Shown here in pieces: positions 40,216 to 48,417 of a DNA stretch of 64,000 nt (position 1 is the stretch's first letter; each line of letters opens with the position of its first letter). A model generated the notes under the pieces. The model did no database searches. It was not told the origin of the DNA and saw only the letters and a list, made by a program, of their open reading frames with translations. Where the stretch lies: assembly GCF_024649945.1 (NCBI RefSeq), contig NZ_JANKMS010000003.1, positions 310,001 through 374,000 of the forward strand. Reading direction: 5' to 3'. A program made the translations under genes and the position numbers. This stretch comes from Flavobacterium panacis. Lineage in GTDB: Bacteria; Bacteroidota; Bacteroidia; Flavobacteriales; Flavobacteriaceae.

Positions 40216-40722
40216 ATGAAGAAAATTTTTTTATCTGCAATCGCAGTTATGGCATTTGGTTTTGCAAATGCACAGGATGGACACTTTAAAGTTGGAGCTC
40301 ACACAGGTGTAGTTCTAGGTGATTTTAAAGATTCTTATTCACTTAATCTAGGTGTTGACGTGGCGTATCTATGGAATGTTGCTGATAAATTCAGTGTTGG
40401 AGCAACAACAGGTTATACAACTTATTTTGCAAAAACGTATACCTTTTATAACGGTATAACTTCAGTTGATATTAAAGGAGATAATGCTGGTTTTATTCCA
40501 GTTGCGGGTACAGCACAATATTCAATAACAGATAATTTATTTGTTGGTGCAGATTTAGGATATGCTATCTATGCAGGAAGTGGAAGTGGAGACGGAGGAA
40601 TTTTATATCAGCCAAAATTTGGTTATCAAAATGATAAAATTGAAGTGTTTGCTTCTTATAAAGCAATATCTGATGATGCAACACTTTCTTCTTTAAATAT
40701 CGGTTTTAATTATAAATTCTAA
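40216..40722 (+). CDS. Outer-membrane beta-barrel protein, third of the tandem run
   Basis: 168 aa, the shortest of the run, with signal MKKIFLSAIAVMAFGFANAQ. Strands such as 'KVGAHTGVVLGDFKDSYSLN' and 'FVGADLGYAIYAGSGSGDGG' and the end 'SSLNIGFNYKF' fit an eight-strand barrel. The middle differs strongly from the neighbours, while the signal peptide and 5' region are almost the same, so signal and promoter have been kept while the barrel diverged. It has its own promoter (40156) and terminator (40748). Confidence 0.87.
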   Translation: MKKIFLSAIAVMAFGFANAQDGHFKVGAHTGVVLGDFKDSYSLNLGVDVAYLWNVADKFSVGATTGYTTYFAKTYTFYNGITSVDIKGDNAGFIPVAGTAQYSITDNLFVGADLGYAIYAGSGSGDGGILYQPKFGYQNDKIEVFASYKAISDDATLSSLNIGFNYKF

Positions 40723-40747
40723 TTTATAGTTCAGTGTATTTTGTAAA

Positions 40748-40778
40748 ACCTTCCTGATATCTGGAAGGTTTTTTTTAT
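40748..40778 (+). terminator. Terminator after the third tandem barrel gene
   Basis: ACCTTCC pairs with GGAAGGT around an 8-nt loop and is followed by eight T. The stem is the same as in the terminator at 40084, a further sign of unit duplication. Confidence 0.88.
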
Positions 40779-40865
40779 GTGATTTTTTTAAATTAAATAT
40801 TTATTTGGTAAGTATATTTTTATATTTGGGCAATTAATTTAACCAAGCAAAAAAAGAAATTAAAA

Positions 40866-41450
40866 ATGAAGAAAATTATTTTATCTGCTCTTGTAGTTAT
40901 GGTATTTGGTTTTGCAAATGCTCAAGGAACTGGGGGGAGATTTGGAATTAAAGGAGGTATTAATTTTCCAAATAGTTCTAGTGATTTCCAGGAAAATGAA
41001 ACTTTAATAGGGTACCAGGTTGGTTTTTTTTCGGAAATTAAAACAGATGAAAAATTTGCTATTCAACCAGAACTTTTCTACTCAACTCATGGGGTGAAAA
41101 ATAAATTTGAAAGGGATGGTGTAGCATACAATAATGATATTAAATACCGCTATTTGAGTTTGCCTATTTTGGCTAAATATTTTGTTGTTCAGGGATTAAG
41201 TGTTCAGGCAGGTCCGCAAGTTAGTTTTTTAATGAAGGCTGAAGAAAACGGAGTTAATATTACAGATCATGTTAAAACTATCGATTTAGGTTTGAATTTT
41301 GGTATTGGCTGTAATTTTCTGGAGGTTTGTTCTATAGATCTTCGTTATAACTTGGCTTTGTCAGATGCTGTGGATTTTCATGTTGGAGATGATAATTATA
41401 AAATAAAAAACAACATGTTTTCTTTGGTTTTGGGATATAAATTAAATTAA
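40866..41450 (+). CDS. Outer-membrane beta-barrel protein, fourth of the tandem run
   Basis: 194 aa with signal MKKIILSALVVMVFGFANAQ. The strands 'RFGIKGGINFPNSSSDFQEN', 'YQVGFFSEIKTDEKFAIQPE', 'YLSLPILAKYFVVQGLSVQA' and 'GPQVSFLMKAEENG' align well with the proteins at 37874 and 39486. It contains a Cys pair near 157-162 ('CNFLEVCSIDLR') that the others lack. It ends 'LVLGYKLN', so the usual final aromatic residue is missing. A TATATTTG box lies at 40821-40828 upstream. Confidence 0.88.
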   Translation: MKKIILSALVVMVFGFANAQGTGGRFGIKGGINFPNSSSDFQENETLIGYQVGFFSEIKTDEKFAIQPELFYSTHGVKNKFERDGVAYNNDIKYRYLSLPILAKYFVVQGLSVQAGPQVSFLMKAEENGVNITDHVKTIDLGLNFGIGCNFLEVCSIDLRYNLALSDAVDFHVGDDNYKIKNNMFSLVLGYKLN

Positions 41451-41470
41451 AACATTTAGTAATTATAAAA

Positions 41471-41498
41471 ACCTTTCTCTCTTAAGAAAGGTTTTTTT
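41471..41498 (+). terminator. Terminator after the fourth tandem barrel gene
   Basis: ACCTTTC pairs with GAAAGGT around a 7-nt loop and is followed by seven T. It ends the barrel run before xerD. Confidence 0.88.
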
Positions 41499-41549
41499 AT
41501 TTCGTAATATGAGGCATTTTTCTTTCTAAAATTGTTTTACTTTGTAAAC

Positions 41550-42446
41550 ATGAATTGGAGCAGATATATTAAAGATTATCAATCCTATTTAAGGATAGAA
41601 AGAGGCTTGTCTAAAAATACGATCGAAAACTACGGCTTTGATATTGAACGCTTGTGTCTTTTCTTAGAGACGAATCAAGTAGATGTTTCTCCAATAAAGA
41701 TTTCTGATGAAACGATACAGCAGTTTATTTATACTGTTGCAAAAGAAGTAAACCCGAGATCGCAGGCAAGAATTATTTCCGGGCTCAAAAGCTTTTTTAA
41801 CTACTTGGTTTTTGAGGATTATAGAAATGACAATCCGTTGGAGTTGATTGAAACCCCAAAAACGGGACGAAAATTACCAGATACATTATCTCTTCAAGAA
41901 ATTGACAATTTAATTGATGCTATCGATTTAAGTACAAATGAAGGAGAAAGAAATAGAGCAATGCTCGAAACTTTATATGGCTGCGGACTTCGTGTTTCGG
42001 AACTAGTAACACTTAAAATTTCAGATTTGTATTTTGATGAAGGTTTTATCAAAATCACAGGTAAAGGAAATAAAGAAAGATTCGTTCCAATTGGACCGTT
42101 AACTCAGAAATATATTGATATCTATAAAAATGCTGTTCGCAGTAATCTGACTATTAAAAAAGGAGCAGAAGATACCTTGTTTCTTAATAGAAGAGGGAGT
42201 CAATTAACAAGAGCCATGATTTTTACTATTATAAAGGATCTTGCTCAAAAAATAAACCTTAAAAAAAGTATAAGCCCCCATACGCTGAGACATTCTTTTG
42301 CTACACATTTATTGGAAAATGGAGCAGATTTGAGATCAATTCAATTAATGCTAGGCCACGAATCAATTACAACAACAGAAATTTATGTGCATTTGGATCG
42401 TAGTTTCTTAAAAGAAGTGATGCATAGTTTTCATCCGAGGAAATAA
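41550..42446 (+). CDS. xerD: Site-specific tyrosine recombinase XerD
   Basis: 298 aa from the ATG at 41550 (MNWSRYIKDYQSYLRIERGL). A frame six codons longer (41532) overlaps the likely promoter box near 41537-41544 and adds a hydrophobic stretch foreign to the family. The N-terminal SAM-like core-binding domain (1-90) is followed by the catalytic domain with Arg in 'YGCGLRVSELVTLKISDL', 'GKGNKERFVPIG', H-x-x-R in 'SPHTLRHSFATHLLENGADL', 'LGHESITTTEIYVH' and the final Tyr nucleophile in that last motif. With XerC it would resolve chromosome dimers at dif. No dif-like site was identified next to the gene. Confidence 0.95.
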   Translation: MNWSRYIKDYQSYLRIERGLSKNTIENYGFDIERLCLFLETNQVDVSPIKISDETIQQFIYTVAKEVNPRSQARIISGLKSFFNYLVFEDYRNDNPLELIETPKTGRKLPDTLSLQEIDNLIDAIDLSTNEGERNRAMLETLYGCGLRVSELVTLKISDLYFDEGFIKITGKGNKERFVPIGPLTQKYIDIYKNAVRSNLTIKKGAEDTLFLNRRGSQLTRAMIFTIIKDLAQKINLKKSISPHTLRHSFATHLLENGADLRSIQLMLGHESITTTEIYVHLDRSFLKEVMHSFHPRK

Positions 42447-42598
42447 TTTTTTAAATGTTGCGTTTGTTTTGTTGTAAAAATTTATATATTGTGTTAAAAT
42501 ATTGTTGTAATAAAAACAATAACGGAATAAGTTGTGATTTTTCTCTCTTTTTTAAAGGAAAAAATCTGAAATATTTTATTTACATAAAGAAGTAGTGT

Positions 42599-44119
42599 AT
42601 GATTTTTGATTTATATGGAAATGACGATTGCTTGGAGGTAAATAATTTTTATAAAAAATTGTTGGCCGAAATGCCTGACTTACTTTTTCAGTTTACAATT
42701 GATCCTGATAATAACTATTCGTTTCCACTTGTAAGTAAGTCGGCAGATGAAATATTTGAGCTTTCTGTTTCAGATTTTACTAATGATACAAAGCTTATAA
42801 TTTACAATAGAATTGTACCACAGGATCGTGATTACTTTTTTCAGTCTTTAGTAAAAGCCCGAAGAGAGATAACGCCTTGGGAAATTGAATTTAGAGCGGT
42901 TCTTCCTAAAAAGGGAATTCGTTGGTTTAAGATTACTTCAAAAACGGAGTTGACTTTAGATGATAAGGTTGTTTTTTATGGTCATGTATCTGATATAACC
43001 GATCTAAAAGATAAGGAAGAAAAGCTTAGGATATCCGAAGAACGTTTTCAATTTGCACTCGATGCTTCAACAGCTGGAGTTTGGGATTGGGATATGGTGA
43101 CAAACAGTGTTTTTTATTCGTCTTTGTCTCTTAAAATTCTAGAATTAGAGTCCACTGATATTTTTGATGATCCAGAACGTTGGGACAAAATTGTGCATCC
43201 AGATGATCTTCCAAAATATTACTCGGATATTCAAGAACATTTTGATAATAAGATTCCGTATTATGAAAACTATCATCGAGTGATGACCTCAAGCGGTAAT
43301 TATAAATGGATTCTGGATCGTGGAAAAGTAATTAAACGTGATGAAAACGGAAAACCTTTACGTGTTATTGGAACGCATACCGATGTTTCTGCGCAAAAAG
43401 AAAAAGAGTTGGAGCTTTTAAAAACGATGAAATTGTACAGTGACCAGAACAGTCGTTTGCTTAATTTCTCACATATTGTTTCGCATAATTTGAATACACA
43501 GGCAGGTAATATAAAATCGATTTTGGATTTTATAGATGCTGATGTGAACAAGCAAACAGTTGAAGAAATGTTGGAACATTTGCGAACAGTTTCAAATGAT
43601 TTAAATGAAACGATTTCTAATCTTACACAGATTGTAAAAACGCAGAGTAATATTAATATTGCAGTTGCTCCTTTAATGTTGTGTGAGTATATTGAAAAAA
43701 CGATTTCAACAATAAAAGGTTATGATAAACAGCGTAAGGTCACAATTATAAACAACGTTCCAAAGTATTTGACGATTAATTTTAATCCGGCATATATGGA
43801 GAGTGTTTTGTTGAACTTTACCACAAATGCAATTAAGTATGCGCATCCTGATCGGGATCCTGTAATTGTTTTTGATTTTGCAATAGAACCCGAAGGGTTT
43901 AAATCGTTAAAGATTACAGATAATGGACTCGGAATCGATTTAAAAGTGTATGGAGATTTATTGTTTGGAATGTATAAAACTTTTCATAAACACGAAGAAG
44001 CACGCGGAATTGGTTTGTATATTACAAGAAACCAAATAGAAGCCATGAAAGGAACTGTTTTGGTAGAAAGTGAAGTAGGAGTGGGAACAAGCTTTAAAAT
44101 CGTTTTTAACGATATGTGA
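42599..44119 (+). CDS. Cytoplasmic PAS-domain sensor histidine kinase
   Basis: 506 aa with no membrane segment. Two PAS domains with PAC tails lie at about 15-138 and 145-268 ('FYGHVSDITDLKDKEEKL', 'GVWDWDMVTNSVFYSS', 'RVIGTHTDVSAQKEKEL'). The dimerisation helix carries the phospho-acceptor His296 in V-S-H-N-L. The ATPase domain (about 385-505) has the N box 'NFTTNAIKYAHPDRD', 'DNGLGIDLKVYG' and 'ARGIGLYITRNQIEAMKGTV'. No response regulator gene is adjacent, so its partner is elsewhere. The signal is unknown; the first PAS domain is similar in kind to PAS_3/PAS_9. Confidence 0.93.
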   Translation: MIFDLYGNDDCLEVNNFYKKLLAEMPDLLFQFTIDPDNNYSFPLVSKSADEIFELSVSDFTNDTKLIIYNRIVPQDRDYFFQSLVKARREITPWEIEFRAVLPKKGIRWFKITSKTELTLDDKVVFYGHVSDITDLKDKEEKLRISEERFQFALDASTAGVWDWDMVTNSVFYSSLSLKILELESTDIFDDPERWDKIVHPDDLPKYYSDIQEHFDNKIPYYENYHRVMTSSGNYKWILDRGKVIKRDENGKPLRVIGTHTDVSAQKEKELELLKTMKLYSDQNSRLLNFSHIVSHNLNTQAGNIKSILDFIDADVNKQTVEEMLEHLRTVSNDLNETISNLTQIVKTQSNINIAVAPLMLCEYIEKTISTIKGYDKQRKVTIINNVPKYLTINFNPAYMESVLLNFTTNAIKYAHPDRDPVIVFDFAIEPEGFKSLKITDNGLGIDLKVYGDLLFGMYKTFHKHEEARGIGLYITRNQIEAMKGTVLVESEVGVGTSFKIVFNDM

Positions 44120-44138
44120 AGTTTGAATTAATTATAAA

Positions 44139-44172
44139 AAAGAAAGGCTGTCAATTGACAGCCTTTCTTTTT
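44139..44172. terminator. Perfectly palindromic bidirectional terminator
   Basis: AAAGAAAGGCTGTCAA and its exact reverse complement meet without a spacer, with A and T tracts outside. It serves the convergent histidine kinase and ribonuclease Y genes. Confidence 0.88.
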
Positions 44173-44187
44173 ATGTATGTTTCCTGA

Positions 44188-45747
44188 TTATTTAGCAATA
44201 TTTACAGCTCTAGTTTCTCTAATTACAGTAACTTTTACTTGACCAGGATAAGTCATTTCTGTTTGAATTTTTTGCGAAATTTCAAAAGATAAGTTTGCAG
44301 CATTATCATCTGAAACTTTTTCGCTTTCTACAATTACACGAAGTTCTCTACCAGCCTGAATTGCGTAAGCGTTTTTAACTCCGCTGAATCCGTAAGCTAC
44401 ATCTTCAAGATCTTTCAAACGTTGGATGTAAGAATCTAATACTTGACGTCTAGCTCCTGGTCTAGCTCCTGAAATAGCATCACAAACCTGAACAATTGGA
44501 GATAACAATGATTTCATTTCAATCTCGTCGTGGTGCGCTCCAATAGCGTTGCAAACTTCGTCTTTCTCACCGTATTTCTCTGCCCATTGCATACCTAAAA
44601 GTGCGTGTGGTAAATCACTTTCAGTGTCTGGCACTTTACCAATATCGTGTAGTAAACCTGCTCTTTTAGCTAGTTTTACGTTTAATCCTAATTCTGCGGC
44701 CATGATACCACACAATTTAGAAACCTCTCTTGAGTGTTGTAATAAGTTTTGTCCGTAAGAAGAACGGTATTTCATTCTACCAACCACTTTAATTAATTCT
44801 GGGTGTAAACCGTGAATTCCTAAGTCGATTACAGTACGTTTTCCAACTTCAATAATTTCATCGTCGATTTGTTTAGCTGTTTTGGCAACAACTTCTTCGA
44901 TTCTTGCTGGGTGAATACGTCCGTCAGTTACTAATTTATGTAAAGATAAACGAGCAATTTCTCTACGAACTGGATCAAAACAAGAAAGAATGATAGCCTC
45001 TGGTGTATCGTCAACAATGATTTCAACTCCAGTTGCAGCTTCAAGAGCTCTAATGTTACGTCCTTCACGACCAATGATACGTCCTTTTACATCGTCAGAT
45101 TCGATGTTGAAAACAGATACACAGTTTTCAACCGCTTCTTCAGTTCCAACTCTTTGGATAGTGTTGATGATGATTTTCTTAGCCTCTTGTTGTGCAGTCA
45201 ATTTTGCCTCTTCAATAGTTTCTTGAATATGAGACATTGCTTTTGTTTTAGCTTCAGCTTTTAAACCTTCTACCAATTGCTCTTTTGCTTCTTCAGCAGA
45301 AAGACCAGAAATTACTTCTAATTGCTGTAATTGACTTTTGTGAAGTTTGTCAACTTCAGCTTGTTTTTTGTCTAAAACTTCAATTTTATTATTGAATTCA
45401 GCTGTTTTAGCTTCAAAATCGTCATTGACTTTTTTAGCTTTAGAAAGCTCATTAGAAACTTGAGATTCTTTATCGCGAACGCGTTTTTCTACTTCAGCAA
45501 CTTTTTTATCACGTGCTAAAATAACTTGTTCGTGTTCTGATTTAAGTTCGATAAAACGCTCTTTGGCTTGAAGAATTTTATCTTTTTTGATATTTTCAGC
45601 TTCTAAATTAGCGTCTTTTAAAATTGAAGCTGCTTCTTTTTTAGCGTTTTTGATTAGGTTTGAAATATTACTTTTCTCGATAATTTTAGCTATCGCAAAT
45701 CCTGCTGCAATACCTACAATACCAATAATGATCGTTATGATGTCCAT
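44188..45747 (-). CDS. rny: Ribonuclease Y
   Basis: 519 aa. One N-terminal membrane helix (about 3-22, '[19 protein letters not shown]') is followed by a long Lys/Glu-rich coiled coil (about 30-190), a KH domain ('[20 protein letters not shown]') and an HD phosphodiesterase domain with '[17 protein letters not shown]' as the metal-binding HD pair. It is an inner-membrane endonuclease that starts mRNA decay. All motifs and the usual length are present. Upstream on the same strand lie the 6S-like RNA and zapA. Confidence 0.97.
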   Translation of the reverse strand: MDIITIIIGIVGIAAGFAIAKIIEKSNISNLIKNAKKEAASILKDANLEAENIKKDKILQAKERFIELKSEHEQVILARDKKVAEVEKRVRDKESQVSNELSKAKKVNDDFEAKTAEFNNKIEVLDKKQAEVDKLHKSQLQQLEVISGLSAEEAKEQLVEGLKAEAKTKAMSHIQETIEEAKLTAQQEAKKIIINTIQRVGTEEAVENCVSVFNIESDDVKGRIIGREGRNIRALEAATGVEIIVDDTPEAIILSCFDPVRREIARLSLHKLVTDGRIHPARIEEVVAKTAKQIDDEIIEVGKRTVIDLGIHGLHPELIKVVGRMKYRSSYGQNLLQHSREVSKLCGIMAAELGLNVKLAKRAGLLHDIGKVPDTESDLPHALLGMQWAEKYGEKDEVCNAIGAHHDEIEMKSLLSPIVQVCDAISGARPGARRQVLDSYIQRLKDLEDVAYGFSGVKNAYAIQAGRELRVIVESEKVSDDNAANLSFEISQKIQTEMTYPGQVKVTVIRETRAVNIAK

Positions 45748-45767
45748 GTTTGTTAGGGTTTATATAT

Positions 45768-45930
45768 AAAAAAAGCCTACATTAATTGCTTGAATAAACT
45801 CGTAAAGACAAGTTTTGAGCTAACTCACTGTTCAAGTTTCCCAGCCAAAAGGAGGGCATACTATAGTAGCGACGATTTGCTCATTCTAAATTGTTAGTGT
45901 TGAGTTTACCAATTGTGAACTAATGTAGGC
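45768..45930 (-). ncRNA. 6S RNA candidate (6S-Flavo type)
   Basis: On the minus strand GCCTACATTA (45930-45921) pairs exactly with TAATGTAGGC (45784-45775), closing a 156-nt structure that runs into seven T. A second helix, TAAACTC with GAGTTTA, continues the rod, and a G/C-rich hairpin (TGCCC...TGGGA) forms the tip, leaving large internal bubbles. A long rod with a central bubble is the 6S design that mimics open promoter DNA and holds RNA polymerase. The position between zapA and rny agrees with my recollection of the Flavobacteria 6S family and with the ssrS-zapA linkage in other phyla. The helices are seen in the sequence; the family call needs a covariance search. Confidence 0.75.
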
Positions 45931-45957
45931 AGTATCTTAGTTTCTTGTAAAGAACGT

Positions 45958-46251
45958 TTAATTTTCGAGATATTGATCTAAAAGCGTGTTTAATCTTTTA
46001 ATTCTTTCGATAGTCTCTTCTCCATCGATTGCGTTATCAATCTGTTTTTGTTCTACTTGCGAAGCAAATTGCAATGCGCACATTGCTAGAACATCTTGTT
46101 TGTCACGAACTGCATAATTTTCTTCGAACTGCTTGATCATAGCATCAATCTTTTTAGAAGCACTTCTAAGTCCTTCTTCTTGAGCGGGTTCAACCGTTAG
46201 TGGGTAAACGCGGTCAGCAATTGATATTTTAATTTTAAGCTTTCCGTCCAT
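45958..46251 (-). CDS. zapA: Cell division protein ZapA
   Basis: 97 aa. The N-terminal 'KLKIKISIADRVYPLTVEPA' strand pair and 'EEGLRSASKKIDAMIKQFEE' helix match ZapA, and the C-terminal helix (about 55-95) forms the dimer coiled coil. It bundles FtsZ filaments at the Z-ring. It lies 4 bp after a coiled-coil gene on the same strand and 27 bp before the 6S-like RNA. Confidence 0.92.
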   Translation of the reverse strand: MDGKLKIKISIADRVYPLTVEPAQEEGLRSASKKIDAMIKQFEENYAVRDKQDVLAMCALQFASQVEQKQIDNAIDGEETIERIKRLNTLLDQYLEN

Positions 46252-46255
46252 ATTA

Positions 46256-46546
46256 CTAATCTGATAATTGCGCTATACAGTAATCGATTTCGCGAATTAA
46301 TGAATTTATTTTAAGCTTTGTCTCTCTCTTGTTATTGTCGCTGCCAAGCAACGAATTGGCTATCTTAAGTGTTTCATTTTGCTTTTTCAAAGCTTCAATT
46401 TCTTCAGATTGTTTCTGGATAATTTGCGCAGCTTTGGATAATTCTAATCGTAATACTTGATTGTTTTTCTCCAAACCTTTTGATTTTTCAAAAAGTTTTT
46501 CGACTTTATATTCAAGAGTATCAATTATTTCTGCAATTACACTCAT
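46256..46546 (-). CDS. Coiled-coil protein upstream of zapA
   Basis: 96 aa, nearly one continuous amphipathic helix with regular Leu/Ile heptads ('ETLEYKVEKLFEKSKGLEKN', 'LRLELSKAAQIIQKQSEEIE'). It has no domain that I can name. Position, size and the 4-bp gap to zapA suggest a small division-associated coiled coil comparable to ZapB, but this is inference from context; sequence identity to ZapB is not evident. Confidence 0.75.
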   Translation of the reverse strand: MSVIAEIIDTLEYKVEKLFEKSKGLEKNNQVLRLELSKAAQIIQKQSEEIEALKKQNETLKIANSLLGSDNNKRETKLKINSLIREIDYCIAQLSD

Positions 46547-46726
46547 TATACATCCTATTCATTACTTAATCCTACAAAGTTAATATTCCTTTTTATTAAT
46601 GCAATTTTTTCTCGATTTTTTTGCATTAAAATAGATAAATGTATGTATTTCAATTAATTGTGTTTTTGTGTGTTTTTTCCTGCTTTTATTGCCTTATTTT
46701 TGTTTATCTTAGCAAAAATGTTGTTT

Positions 46727-48406
46727 ATGAGATTATATTTACTTGCCCTTCTGATTTGTAATTCTGTACTTGCCCAAACGCAATATCCAAAAGACTATTT
46801 TCGCCCGCCACTTGACATTCCGATGCAACTTTCGGGTAATTTCGGGGAGTTAAGACCGAACCATTTTCATGCGGGTTTTGATTTAAAAACGAATCAAAGA
46901 GAAGGATTAAGCGTGCACGCCATTGCCGATGGATATGTGTCAAGAATTAAAATTTCGACTTTTGGAAACGGAAAATGTATTTACATAACGCATCCAAATG
47001 GTTATACTTCTGTGTATGGACATTTGCAAACTCCTGTTGGTCCTATTTTAGATTATGTAAAAGCGACTCATTATAAAGAGAAAGCGTATGAAATCGAAAT
47101 GTTTCCTAAGCCAGGTGAGCTTCCAGTAACGAAAGGTGATATTATCGGACTTTCTGGAAACACGGGTTCATCAGAAGGACCACATCTTCATTTTGAAATT
47201 CGTGATTCTAAAACCGAATTTGTAATCAATCCGATTTTCTTTGGCTTTGACCAAAATATTAAAGATACCAAAAAACCAACTTTATCAAGTTTATATGTGT
47301 ATCCTTTGTATAATGCAACGGTAAATCAGTCTAAACAGCCTTTGTTGCTTAATATGGCACTGCAGAAAGATGGAACGTATTTAGCTTCAAAAGTTAAAAC
47401 AAATGGAAGAATCGGTTTCGGAATCAATGCTGTAGATACAGATGATGTTTCATTTAATAAAAATGGAGTTTTTAATGTTTCTACTTTTTTAAATGGGAAT
47501 CAAAATTATAACTATCAGTTTAATACGTATTCTTTTGACGAAATGCGTTACATCAATGCTTTAATTGATTATTCGAGATATAAAAAGATGGGACAGCGTG
47601 TTCAGAAACTTTTTATGAAAACGCCTTTTGCTTTAAGTATTATCAAAACAGATTCTCTACGTGGAATTGTTAAGGCTGAACCTAATCTTTCTTCAACTTA
47701 TAAAATTGAGATTTCGGATTATTTTGGAAATCTAAGATCTGTTACAGTTCCAATTGAGTTTGATGCAGCAACACCCATTGTTGAAGCAGCAACAGCGACT
47801 TCTAAATATTTTGTTAGATATAACAAAGATTCTAATTTCGAAAAAGATAACATGTCTGTTTTCTTTCCAGCTGGAACTTTCTACGAAGATTTTAATATGA
47901 ACTTTGATGTCAGAAATAACAAAGTTTTTATTCATGATGATACGGTTCCTGTTCATTCTAATTTCACCATAACGATAAAAGACGATTCTTATCCTGAGAA
48001 TTTACGAGATAAACTTTATATCGGAAAAGGAACCAGTCATAACGGAACGATTAGAAAAGGAGATGTTTTTACTGCTAAAGCAAAAATATTAGGTGTATAT
48101 GGTTTGGTTTTAGATACTATTAAGCCCGTAATTAAAATTGCAAAACCAATTGAAGGAAAATGGATCAGTGAGCAAAAGAAAATTGATCTTACAATTGGTG
48201 ATTCTTTGTCTGGAATAAAGTCTTATAATGGTTATTTGAACGGAAGCTGGGTTTTGTTTGAATATGAAAATAAGGCCAGAAGAATTACACATACTTTTGA
48301 TGCGCAATATTTGGTTGAAGGTGAAAACTTTTTAAAAGTTGAAGTTGTTGATAATGTAGGAAATACTGCTATCTTTGAAACTCATTTTTTTAGAAGTCAA
48401 AAATAA
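46727..48406 (+). CDS. M23 family metallopeptidase with extended C-terminal domains
   Basis: 559 aa from the ATG at 46727, which gives a standard signal peptide (MRLYLLALLICNSVLAQ); an ATG at 46718 is also possible and the frame back to 46658 is rejected because it crosses the likely promoter. The LytM/M23 domain (about 35-180) has zinc ligands His48 and Asp52 (H-A-G-F-D) and His155 in G-P-H-L-H-F-E, with His153 as catalytic base. All ligands are present, so it should be an active peptidoglycan or protein endopeptidase in the periplasm. Residues 185-559 are beta-sandwich-like repeats of unknown role. A TonB-type receptor gene follows after 11 bp, probably in the same transcript. Confidence 0.9.
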   Translation: MRLYLLALLICNSVLAQTQYPKDYFRPPLDIPMQLSGNFGELRPNHFHAGFDLKTNQREGLSVHAIADGYVSRIKISTFGNGKCIYITHPNGYTSVYGHLQTPVGPILDYVKATHYKEKAYEIEMFPKPGELPVTKGDIIGLSGNTGSSEGPHLHFEIRDSKTEFVINPIFFGFDQNIKDTKKPTLSSLYVYPLYNATVNQSKQPLLLNMALQKDGTYLASKVKTNGRIGFGINAVDTDDVSFNKNGVFNVSTFLNGNQNYNYQFNTYSFDEMRYINALIDYSRYKKMGQRVQKLFMKTPFALSIIKTDSLRGIVKAEPNLSSTYKIEISDYFGNLRSVTVPIEFDAATPIVEAATATSKYFVRYNKDSNFEKDNMSVFFPAGTFYEDFNMNFDVRNNKVFIHDDTVPVHSNFTITIKDDSYPENLRDKLYIGKGTSHNGTIRKGDVFTAKAKILGVYGLVLDTIKPVIKIAKPIEGKWISEQKKIDLTIGDSLSGIKSYNGYLNGSWVLFEYENKARRITHTFDAQYLVEGENFLKVEVVDNVGNTAIFETHFFRSQK

Positions 48407-48417
48407 AACCCCAACTT

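Noticed and set aside
44549..45226. Plus-strand open frames opposite rny
   Set aside because: They mirror the conserved KH and HD regions of ribonuclease Y and carry no domain.
46658..46726. Longer N-terminus for the M23 peptidase
   Set aside because: The added residues would place a second hydrophobic stretch before a good signal peptide, and the region holds the likely -7 box TATCTTAG (46705-46712).
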